This document shows, piece by piece, positions 1-6,170 of a stretch of DNA of 6,467 bases. The notes under the pieces are model-generated. The model made no database searches and had not been told where the DNA came from. It worked only from the letters and a program-made list of their open reading frames with translations. The stretch covers positions 1-6,467 of the forward strand of contig JAGVBM010000259.1 in the NCBI GenBank assembly GCA_020059765.1, in the 5' to 3' direction. Every line of letters begins with the position of its first letter. Within the stretch, counting starts at the first letter, position 1. Made by a program: the position numbers and the translations under genes. The stretch is from Bacillota bacterium (lineage in GTDB: Bacteria > Bacillota > Bacilli > Tumebacillales > Effusibacillaceae).

Positions 1-600
1 CAATGGAAATCCTGGTTGGTTCGCGGGGCCTATATCATTATGGGATATTCGGCCGTGCTGGCGTTGCAATTCGTCGGCGGTTTGATGCAATCCGACGGAT
101 TGCTGGCAGTACTCCGTTGGCCCGGATTTATCCTGGCAACCTTTACGGCCATTTACACGGCCTTCCTGTTCTCTCAGGCAAAAGGACGTGACTTGTGGCA
201 GAATCCGCTGCTGCCTTTCCACTTGTTCACGCAAGCGATTTTGGCGGGCTCCGGCGCCATGCTGTTGGCCCATTTCTCCCTGCCGCTGGAGGAAACGGCA
301 GTGGCGTGGTTGCGCTGGGCGTTGTTCGGTTCCCTCGCTGTCCATATGGCATTGATTTTGAGCGAACTGTTCATTCCGCATATGACGGGAGATGCGGCAA
401 GAGCAGCCCGTCAAATGACATCCGGCCGATACAAAAATTATTATTGGATGGGTGTTCTGGCAGGAACCGCGTTGCCATTGGTGCTTCTTTCCGTCGGCGG
501 CTTGTCCCTGTTGGCGGTTGGGGCGGTATTGGCGCTGCTGGGACTGTTTGCATACGAACATGCCTACGTGCAAGCGGGTCAATCGGTACCGTTAAGTTAA
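1..600 (+). CDS. NrfD/PsrC-type membrane quinone-interacting subunit, C-terminal part (5' truncated)
   Basis: This open frame runs in from the window edge, and 199 residues plus the TAA stop are visible. The true start lies upstream, so the TTG at 16 should not be taken as one. About six hydrophobic segments are seen, near residues 9-29, 42-59, 70-90, 99-121, 145-165 and 167-187. The SWLVRGAY piece, the YTAFLFSQAKGRDLWQNPLLP stretch and the terminal QAGQSVPLS are typical of NrfD/PsrC proteins. These anchor molybdopterin oxidoreductase complexes in the membrane and exchange electrons with menaquinone; they bind no haem. The molybdoenzyme gene follows 30 bases later, so both subunits very likely share an operon and a complex. 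The usual order places an iron-sulfur subunit gene next to this one. None is in the window, so it may lie upstream. Family assignment is firm; the complex's substrate is not. Confidence 0.88.
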   Translation, partial: QWKSWLVRGAYIIMGYSAVLALQFVGGLMQSDGLLAVLRWPGFILATFTAIYTAFLFSQAKGRDLWQNPLLPFHLFTQAILAGSGAMLLAHFSLPLEETAVAWLRWALFGSLAVHMALILSELFIPHMTGDAARAARQMTSGRYKNYYWMGVLAGTALPLVLLSVGGLSLLAVGAVLALLGLFAYEHAYVQAGQSVPLS

Positions 601-616
601 CGTGAACGTGCAGATC

Positions 617-625
617 GAGGAGGGG
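617..625 (+). promoter_or_regulatory. Ribosome binding site of the molybdoenzyme gene
   Basis: GAGGAGGGG lies 5 bases before the ATG at 631. It is a near-perfect anti-16S match and fixes the start codon. No other in-frame start nearby has such a site. Confidence 0.85.
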
Positions 626-630
626 TTACG

Positions 631-3600
631 ATGACAACTGACAATGAAAAACGGGAAAAAGACGGACAATTTCAGCGATTTGCCGGATTGAATTCCTTTC
701 CCCCGGTTGAGAAATGGGATGACTGGAAGGAATTAGACTCCCAAGCCTGGCCAAGACGGGTTGAAAAATCCTACATGCTCGTGCCGACGGTTTGTTTTAA
801 TTGTGAAGCGGCTTGCGGTTTGACCGCATACGTCGACAAAGAAACGCATGAGATTCGAAAACTGGAAGGGGTTCCGATGCATCCGGCAAGCCGCGGACGA
901 AATTGTGCGAAAGGTCCGGCAACGATCGGCCAAGTGACCAATCCGGACCGGATCTTGTATCCCTTAAAACGGACGGGTCCGAGAGGATCCGGCCAGTTTG
1001 AGCGGGTCACATGGTCGGAAGTGCTGGATGTTCTTGCGGCACGCGTTCGCAAAGCGCTGACGGAAGGACGGAAAAATGAGGTCGTCTATCACGTGGGCCG
1101 TCACGGGGAAGACGGATATGTCGAACGGGTATTGGCTTCTTGGGGAGTTGACGGGCAAAACACCCATACCAATGTGTGTTCTTCCGGTGCTCGTGTCGGA
1201 TATGCCACCTGGATGGGGATTGACCGTCCGAATCCGGATCACGCCAATGCCAAGTTTATTTTGTTGATGAGTTCTCATCTGGAATCGGGACACTATTTTA
1301 ACCCGCAGGCGCAGCGAATCATTGAAGCGAAGGAAAAAGGCGTCAAAATTGCGGTGATCGATACCCGGCTTTCCAATACGGCCAGCAAAGCGGACTACTG
1401 GCTGTCTCCGTGGCCGGGGACGGAAGCGGGAATGCTGCTGGTGATCGCCAATCTGATTTTGCAAAAAGACGGTTATAACCGGGATTTCTTGCGGCGTTGG
1501 GTGAACTGGCAGGAGTTCCTGGAAGACAAAGCCTACCTGCAATCCTTGGCGGACAAAGGATTCCTGCGGAACATCCCGGAAGGGGATTCTTTTGAAGACT
1601 TTATTCAGGCATTGAAAGAGATATATTCCGGATACACGCCGGAATGGGGCGAACAAGAGACAGGCATCAAACAGGAGATCTTCGGGCAATTGGCCGACCA
1701 TATCATTGATGCGGGCACAGCGTTTGCCACCCATATCTGGCGGAACGCGGCGGCTGCCCACATCGGCGGCTGGATGGTGACACGCGCTTTGATGTTCCTG
1801 AGTGTCTTGGTGGGTGCCGTCGCCACAAAAGGCGGCATGATTCCCAACTCATGGACGAAGTTCGTTCCCGAACCTCCGTCGGAACCGGAGTCGATCAAAA
1901 CCTGGAACGAGGTTCATTTTCCGAAGGAGTTCCCGCTTGCACACTTTGAACTTAGCTTTTTGATGCCTCACTTGTTAAAACATCAGAACAAGAAGCTGGA
2001 TGTCTATTTCACTCGCGTGTACAATCCGGTCTGGATCAATCCGGATGGATTTTCCTGGATTGAGGCATTGACCGACGAATCGATCGTGGGGACCCACATT
2101 TGTTTGACACCGGTTTGGAGTGAAACGGCTCAATACGCGGATTATGTGCTGCCGATGGGTCTCGGACCGGAGCGGCATGACCTGCACAGTTACGAAACCC
2201 ATGCGGCGCAGTGGATCGGTTTCCGCCAACCGGTGCTGCGGGTAGCGAAAGAACGGATGGGTGAAAAAATCGAGCACACCTACGAGGCAAATCCCGGTGA
2301 AGTATGGGAAGAAGCGGAGTTTTGGATCGAATTGTCCTGGCGGGTCGATCCGGACGGGAGTCTCGGCATCCGCAAACACTTTGAATCGCCGTACCGGCCG
2401 GGAGAAAAGGTGACATTGGATGAGTATTACGGATGGATCTTTGAAAACTCCGTTCCCGGCTTGCCGGAAAAAGCGGCAGCGGAAAATCTGACACCGCTGG
2501 AGTACATGCGGCGTTACGGTTCATTCCTGATTACGGAAGATGTCTATGAACAGCACGAATGGAAAGTTCCTGACAGTGTTCGAGTCGACGAAGTCGATGC
2601 AAAAGGCAACGCATGGGCCCAAAAGGGTCCGAAAAAAATCAATTTCCGTCCCTATCCTTCGCCGCAAAAAGACGAACTCGGCAGGGTGCGTGTCGGTGTG
2701 GAAGTCGACGGTGAAATTAAACAAGGATTCCCGACTCCGTCCGGCAGATTGGAGTTTTTCTCGACAACGCTTCGCGATTGGCACTGGCCGGAATATGCGA
2801 TTCCGATTTATCCGCGCAATGCGGCGGAACGGGAGGAAATGGTGCATATTACCAGCCAGGTTCACTGGTCAAACATTAACCATGACAACCTGGAATTCGA
2901 CCTGCTGCCCACCTTCCGTTTGCCGACGTTGATCCACACGCGGACAAACGGGGCCAAGTGGTTGTACGAGATTTCCCATAACAACCCGGTTTGGATCAAT
3001 CCCCTTGACGCAAAACGGATGGGGGTTGAAACCGGAGATCTGGTACGGGTGGAAACGGAAATCGGATATTTTGTCGACCGCGTTTGGGTGACAGAAGGAA
3101 TTCGACCCGGCGTTGTCGCTTGTTCGCACCATTTGGGACGTTGGCGGCTGCATGAAGACTCGGGCAGTGACCGCTGGAACTCCTCTTTGGTTGATCTGCG
3201 GGTAGAAGACGGTAAATGGAAAATGCACCAGATTCACGGCGTGACTCCCTTCGCCAGCAATGACCCGGACAGTTCGCGGATTTGGTGGAAAGAAGGCGGT
3301 GTGAACCAGAATTTGATTCATGCCGTGCAGCCCGACCCGATTAGCGGCATGCACGCATGGCATCAAAAATCCCGTGTAACGAAAGCAGGACCGGACGACA
3401 ATTACGGCGACATTTTTGTCGATACCAACAAATCCTATCAGGTGTTTGAACGATGGCTGAAGCTGACCCGGCCTGCACCCGGTCCGAACGGGATGCGCAG
3501 ACCCTATTGGCTGATGCGTCCGTTGAAACCCCATCCGGATTATTACAAAGTCGATGCTTCGGAAAGACAAACGCAGGAGATTGTCAACGAAAAGAAATAG
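631..3600 (+). CDS. Molybdopterin (Mo-bisPGD) oxidoreductase catalytic subunit, SoeA/PsrA/PhsA-like, without Tat signal
   Basis: This complete 989-residue protein is a catalytic subunit of the DMSO reductase superfamily. The N-terminal 4Fe-4S motif is C55-x2-C58-x3-C62-x29-C92. The main molybdopterin oxidoreductase domain spans about residues 108-570. The C-terminal dinucleotide-binding domain covers about 735-875, including NPVWINPLDAKRMGVETGD from about residue 785. Cys183, in NVCSSGAR, sits where the family places the Mo ligand, so cysteine ligation is likely. The 54 residues before the first cysteine are charged. The only RR pair (42-43) lacks a following hydrophobic stretch, so there is no Tat signal. 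A cytoplasmic enzyme is therefore inferred, as in SoeABC sulfite dehydrogenase, whereas PsrA and PhsA are exported. The length of nearly 1000 residues also suits SoeA. With the NrfD-type gene upstream it should form a membrane-bound complex. Sulfite, thiosulfate, polysulfide or another oxyanion remain possible substrates. Confidence 0.9.
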   Translation: MTTDNEKREKDGQFQRFAGLNSFPPVEKWDDWKELDSQAWPRRVEKSYMLVPTVCFNCEAACGLTAYVDKETHEIRKLEGVPMHPASRGRNCAKGPATIGQVTNPDRILYPLKRTGPRGSGQFERVTWSEVLDVLAARVRKALTEGRKNEVVYHVGRHGEDGYVERVLASWGVDGQNTHTNVCSSGARVGYATWMGIDRPNPDHANAKFILLMSSHLESGHYFNPQAQRIIEAKEKGVKIAVIDTRLSNTASKADYWLSPWPGTEAGMLLVIANLILQKDGYNRDFLRRWVNWQEFLEDKAYLQSLADKGFLRNIPEGDSFEDFIQALKEIYSGYTPEWGEQETGIKQEIFGQLADHIIDAGTAFATHIWRNAAAAHIGGWMVTRALMFLSVLVGAVATKGGMIPNSWTKFVPEPPSEPESIKTWNEVHFPKEFPLAHFELSFLMPHLLKHQNKKLDVYFTRVYNPVWINPDGFSWIEALTDESIVGTHICLTPVWSETAQYADYVLPMGLGPERHDLHSYETHAAQWIGFRQPVLRVAKERMGEKIEHTYEANPGEVWEEAEFWIELSWRVDPDGSLGIRKHFESPYRPGEKVTLDEYYGWIFENSVPGLPEKAAAENLTPLEYMRRYGSFLITEDVYEQHEWKVPDSVRVDEVDAKGNAWAQKGPKKINFRPYPSPQKDELGRVRVGVEVDGEIKQGFPTPSGRLEFFSTTLRDWHWPEYAIPIYPRNAAEREEMVHITSQVHWSNINHDNLEFDLLPTFRLPTLIHTRTNGAKWLYEISHNNPVWINPLDAKRMGVETGDLVRVETEIGYFVDRVWVTEGIRPGVVACSHHLGRWRLHEDSGSDRWNSSLVDLRVEDGKWKMHQIHGVTPFASNDPDSSRIWWKEGGVNQNLIHAVQPDPISGMHAWHQKSRVTKAGPDDNYGDIFVDTNKSYQVFERWLKLTRPAPGPNGMRRPYWLMRPLKPHPDYYKVDASERQTQEIVNEKK

Positions 3601-3611
3601 TTGAGGGGAAA

Positions 3612-3640
3612 CAGTCCGGCGGCAACAAACCGCCGGGCTG
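3612..3640 (+). other. GC-rich hairpin after the molybdoenzyme gene
   Basis: CAGTCCGGCGG and CCGCCGGGCTG form an 11-pair stem with one G-U wobble around a 7-base CAACAAA loop, starting 11 bases after the stop codon. No T run follows, so it is not a standard intrinsic terminator. It may attenuate read-through into the transporter genes or protect the 3' end of the upstream message. The rest of the 107-base gap holds only a weak 5-base dyad (3670-3686) and no convincing promoter. Confidence 0.5.
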
Positions 3641-3694
3641 GCCTTGCTGTCAAAAGACAATTCATTTTGAACCTGATTAAAAGGTTAGACGAAG

Positions 3695-3699
3695 AGGAG
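3695..3699 (+). promoter_or_regulatory. Ribosome binding site deciding the start of the first CHR gene
   Basis: AGGAG ends 8 bases before the ATG at 3708 but only 2 bases before the in-frame GTG at 3702. The ATG is therefore the better start, giving 202 residues. Confidence 0.7.
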
Positions 3700-3707
3700 A
3701 TGTGTCC

Positions 3708-4316
3708 ATGCAAAGCGAGCAATCCCTGCCAAAACCGGGACGGCTGCATATGTTGTGGTCGATTTTCTGGGCGTTTTTTAAGATCAGTCCTCTTACGTTC
3801 GGCGGGGGCTATGTGATGATTCCTCTCTTGGAACGGGAATTTGTCGAACGGAAGAAATGGGTGAAGACGGAAGAAATCGCTGATATTTTTGCTGTTTCTG
3901 AGTCTGTGCCCGGTTCGATCGCTGTCAATTCAGGAACTTTCATTGGTTTTCGTCTTGCGGGAATACCTGGTGCCATAGCGGCAATGGCAGGAGCTGTTAT
4001 GCCCACATTCCTGATTTTGTTGATATTCTCCGCGCTGTTATTGGGGAATCAGGACAATCCTATTGTACAGCAAGCTTTAATGGGAATTCGCCCGACGATT
4101 GTGGCGCTCATTGCCTATGCCGGGTATAAAATCGGCCGAACGGCCGTCATCGACAAAACGACACTCGTCATGGTAGCTTTGACAGTTGCCGTGATGCTGG
4201 TTGTCCATATGCACCCGATCATTACGATATTGTCGGGAGGCGTGTTGGGGATCATCCTGGGTTCGTTGAAGAAGCGGATCCAAGCCAAAGACAACAGGGG
4301 AGATCTGAAATGTTAA
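3708..4316 (+). CDS. chrA: Chromate (CHR) family transporter, first short-chain half
   Basis: This 202-residue membrane protein is one CHR domain (chromate transporter family). Family marks are FGGGYVMIPLLEREF at 31-45, KKWV at 49-52, the SVPGSIAVNSG loop at 66-76 and AGIPGAIAAMAG at 84-95. Further hydrophobic segments run to about residue 188, and a basic tail ends the protein. Short CHR proteins of this size work in pairs, as ChrA/ChrB (YwrB/YwrA) of Bacillus subtilis do. The two halves are thought to sit in opposite orientations in the membrane and together export chromate, a sulfate analogue. Its partner gene overlaps its last 7 bases, which implies coupled translation. The start was chosen by ribosome binding site spacing; GTG at 3702 would add two residues. 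Family call is firm. The natural substrate may be another oxyanion, given the sulfur genes around it. Confidence 0.92.
   Translation: MQSEQSLPKPGRLHMLWSIFWAFFKISPLTFGGGYVMIPLLEREFVERKKWVKTEEIADIFAVSESVPGSIAVNSGTFIGFRLAGIPGAIAAMAGAVMPTFLILLIFSALLLGNQDNPIVQQALMGIRPTIVALIAYAGYKIGRTAVIDKTTLVMVALTVAVMLVVHMHPIITILSGGVLGIILGSLKKRIQAKDNRGDLKC
4296..4302 (+). promoter_or_regulatory. Ribosome binding site inside the first CHR gene, for the second
   Basis: AGGGGAG ends 7 bases before the ATG at 4310 and lies within the last codons of the upstream gene. It confirms that the second CHR gene starts before the first one stops. Confidence 0.75.
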
Positions 4317-4843
4317 TTGAACTGTTTCTCGTATTTTTCAAAATCGGATTGGTGAGTTTTGGCGGAGGGTATGCCATGCTGCCGCTGATCGACCGGGAAG
4401 TAACGTCAAAAGCCTGGGTACAACCGGAACAACTGCTTGATATTATCGCGGTTGCTGGAATGTCGCCGGGCCCCATCGCCACCAACAGCGCCGTGATGAT
4501 CGGTTACAATGTGGCTGGTGTTTTGGGGGCAATCGCAGCAATTCTGGGAATGGTGCTTCCTTCCCTGATTATTATCTTGATTGTTGCGATGTTCTTTTTT
4601 CAGATACAGGAACATCCTGTTGTCAAATCCGCTTTTTACGGTCTAAGGCCGGTCATCACCGGATTGATTCTGTACGCTTCGATCTTGTTTGCGACAAGGA
4701 ACGGTATTATCGGTGGAGAGGGAGGATTCGAACCAATGTATCTTGCCATTTCTGTCGTGGCTCTAATCATCTTCTTCTTTACACGAATTCACCCTGTCTT
4801 TGTGTTGGTTGCATCAGGATTGACGGGGGTGATCTTATTCTGA
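4310..4843 (+). CDS. chrA: Chromate (CHR) family transporter, second short-chain half
   Basis: This 177-residue membrane protein is the second single-domain CHR protein. It repeats the layout of its neighbour: FFKIGLVSFGGGYAMLPL from residue 9, DREV at 28-31, KAWV at 34-37, LLDIIAVAGMSPGPIATNS at 42-60 and AGVLGAIAAILGMVLP at 69-84. More hydrophobic segments follow, at about 88-103, 115-132 and 143-177. It lacks the N-terminal extension of about 14 residues seen in the first half. In Bacillus the two halves (YwrB/YwrA type) are both needed for chromate resistance. It ends in an AT-rich region with no clear terminator. No ChrB-type or other regulator gene is visible beside it, so the trigger for expression is unknown. 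The symbol is shared by family; chrB is used for one half in some Bacillus annotations. Confidence 0.92.
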   Translation: MLIELFLVFFKIGLVSFGGGYAMLPLIDREVTSKAWVQPEQLLDIIAVAGMSPGPIATNSAVMIGYNVAGVLGAIAAILGMVLPSLIIILIVAMFFFQIQEHPVVKSAFYGLRPVITGLILYASILFATRNGIIGGEGGFEPMYLAISVVALIIFFFTRIHPVFVLVASGLTGVILF

Positions 4844-4886
4844 TGAAATAACAATAAATATTATATAGGAATAGATACAAATTCGA

Positions 4887-4915
4887 TTGTCTTTTTTAAA
4901 GTTTCTGAATATATT
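4887..4915 (+). promoter_or_regulatory. Predicted sigma-A promoter of the rhodanese/MBL-TusA operon
   Basis: TTGTCT at 4887-4892 matches the -35 consensus at four of six bases. TATATT at 4910-4915 matches the -10 consensus at five of six. The spacing is the ideal 17 bases, in an AT-rich background. Transcription would begin near 4921-4923, leaving a leader of about 66 bases before the ATG at 4989. AT-rich DNA easily yields chance -10 boxes, hence moderate confidence. Confidence 0.6.
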
Positions 4916-4935
4916 TAATTATAGAAGCTTTAAAA
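4894..4935 (+). repeat. Imperfect inverted repeat bracketing the -10 box (candidate operator)
   Basis: TTTTAAAGTTTCT (4894-4906) and AGAAGCTTTAAAA (4923-4935) are reverse complements over 13 positions with one mismatch, separated by 16 bases. The predicted -10 box lies in the spacer, so a protein bound to both arms would block the promoter. As RNA it would be a weak AT-rich hairpin without a T run, so an operator is the preferred reading over a terminator. Confidence 0.45.
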
Positions 4936-4940
4936 TTTAC

Positions 4941-4954
4941 TGAAAGCGTTTTCG
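4941..4954 (+). promoter_or_regulatory. Catabolite-responsive-element-like (cre) site
   Basis: TGAAAGCGTTTTCG fits the Bacillus CcpA consensus TGWAANCGNTNWCA at every position but the last. It lies about 20-33 bases downstream of the predicted transcription start, a place from which CcpA typically represses by roadblock. One match in a short leader is suggestive, not proof. Confidence 0.4.
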
Positions 4955-4972
4955 TTCTACAAATTTGTTTGT

Positions 4973-4979
4973 GAGGTGA
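4973..4979 (+). promoter_or_regulatory. Ribosome binding site of the rhodanese/MBL gene
   Basis: GAGGTGA lies 9 bases before the ATG at 4989 and supports that start. There is no competing in-frame start upstream. Confidence 0.75.
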
Positions 4980-4988
4980 AAGGCTAAC

Positions 4989-6122
4989 ATGGCATTTTCT
5001 GTTTTGAATGCAAATCAACTCCATGACAAAATCAGCAGCGGAAAGCAAATGTTTATTTTGGATGTGCGCAACCGGGAGGAATACAACGACTGGAAAATTG
5101 AAGGGAAGAATATCGAATCCATCAACATTCCCTACTTTGATTTCCTGGAGGAAAACGAAGACAACTACAAGGATTTGCCGAAGGATCAGGAAATCGTCAT
5201 TATCTGCGCCAAAGGTGGCGGCGCAATGATGGTTGCGGAGGTTCTGGATGAGAAAGGCTACCAAGTCAGCTATCTGGAAAGAGGGATGGTTGAGTGGAGC
5301 CAATTCTACCAACCGGTTACCGTTGCCGTTGACGAGAATTTGAAATTGATTCAGATCAACCGATTGGCCAAAGGGTGTTTGTCCTATATGGTAATTTCCC
5401 AAGGACAGGCAATGGTGGTGGATCCAGCACGGCACGCCGAGATGTACTTGGACCTGGCCGAACAAGAGCAGGCATCCATCATGCATATCATGGATACGCA
5501 TTTGCACGCGGATCATATTACCGGCGGGCATGAACTGGCGAATCAGACAGGTGCAGCCTATTACATTTCCGGCAGTGAAATGCAGGGATCGGATCTTGTT
5601 TATCAAGCGCTGGAACAGCATGAACGAATCAAGTTCGGCGATGTCGACGTAAAAGTGCTTGCTCTGCCTACACCGGGTCATACTCCGGGAAGCACATCCT
5701 TTTTGGTCAATGATCGATTCCTGCTTTCGGGAGATACCATTTTTGTCGGTGGACTGGGTCGTCCGGATCTGGGTGGCAAGGCAGTTGAATGGGCGCAAGC
5801 TTTGTATGATACTGTTTTTACAAAAATTGCTGAATTTCCTGACGAGACGCTGGTTTTGCCCGCTCACTATTCAAGTGTGAAGGAGATCAATGAAAACGGT
5901 TTTGTCGGAGCAACATTGGGAGATATCCGGCGTGCCAACAAAGTGATGCAAACGGAAGACAGAGATGAGTTTACGGATATGGTCGCATCTGTCGTCGGAG
6001 CCACCCCTCCAAACTATGAGGAAATCGTGGACATTAACCGGGGAGTGGCTGAGGTAACACCGGATCGGGCGACAGAACTTGAGATCGGACCCAATCGTTG
6101 CGCTGTTCATCACAATCACTAA
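4989..6122 (+). CDS. Rhodanese plus metallo-beta-lactamase fusion, probable persulfide dioxygenase/sulfurtransferase (YrkH-like)
   Basis: This 377-residue cytoplasmic protein has two domains. The N-terminal rhodanese domain (about 1-108) carries LDVRNREEY at 24-32 and the active-site loop C73-A-K-G-G-G, where Cys73 would hold the persulfide. The C-terminal metallo-beta-lactamase domain (about 118-345) has THLHADH with His171, His173, Asp175 and His176, PTPGHTPGS with His231, SGDTIF with Asp249, and PAHY with His293. ETHE1-type persulfide dioxygenases bind one iron through the equivalents of His171, His231 and Asp249, and GGLGRPDLGG resembles their GRTDF stretch. Expected activity is oxidation of glutathione, bacillithiol or coenzyme A persulfide to sulfite, with sulfur passed from the rhodanese site; a plain thiol hydrolase remains possible. 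The tail ends CAVHHNH. A TusA-like gene follows 48 bases later, as in the B. subtilis yrkH-yrkI pair. Confidence 0.88.
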   Translation: MAFSVLNANQLHDKISSGKQMFILDVRNREEYNDWKIEGKNIESINIPYFDFLEENEDNYKDLPKDQEIVIICAKGGGAMMVAEVLDEKGYQVSYLERGMVEWSQFYQPVTVAVDENLKLIQINRLAKGCLSYMVISQGQAMVVDPARHAEMYLDLAEQEQASIMHIMDTHLHADHITGGHELANQTGAAYYISGSEMQGSDLVYQALEQHERIKFGDVDVKVLALPTPGHTPGSTSFLVNDRFLLSGDTIFVGGLGRPDLGGKAVEWAQALYDTVFTKIAEFPDETLVLPAHYSSVKEINENGFVGATLGDIRRANKVMQTEDRDEFTDMVASVVGATPPNYEEIVDINRGVAEVTPDRATELEIGPNRCAVHHNH

Positions 6123-6156
6123 CGATAGATCAGATGGATGCATCACCGGAAAAAAA

Positions 6157-6165
6157 AAGGAGGGG
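6157..6165 (+). promoter_or_regulatory. Ribosome binding site deciding the TusA-like start
   Basis: AAGGAGGGG ends 5 bases before the ATG at 6171. An in-frame ATG at 6138 would place this strong site inside the coding region and add 11 residues rich in lysine and histidine, so 6171 is the start. Confidence 0.85.
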
Positions 6166-6170
6166 TCTTA

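Noticed and set aside
964..1761. Long open frame of 265 codons on the minus strand inside the molybdoenzyme gene
   Set aside because: It is the antisense of a clear, full-length conserved gene, shows no recognisable domain and has no ribosome binding site support.
2869..3660. Minus-strand open frame of 263 codons over the end of the molybdoenzyme gene
   Set aside because: Its sequence shows no known motif and it mirrors conserved coding sequence; a shadow frame.
3670..3686. Small inverted repeat AACCT-N7-AGGTT before the CHR genes, considered as an operator
   Set aside because: Arms of only five bases are expected by chance in a gap of this size, and no promoter was found next to it.
3601..3816. 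Plus-strand open frame across the gap between the molybdoenzyme and CHR genes, with several cysteines
   Set aside because: The cysteines come from reading the CHR gene in another frame, and no ribosome binding site precedes its start.
4896..5867. Minus-strand open frame of 323 codons over the rhodanese/MBL gene
   Set aside because: It lies opposite two well-marked catalytic domains, runs into the AT-rich promoter region, and has no domain signature.
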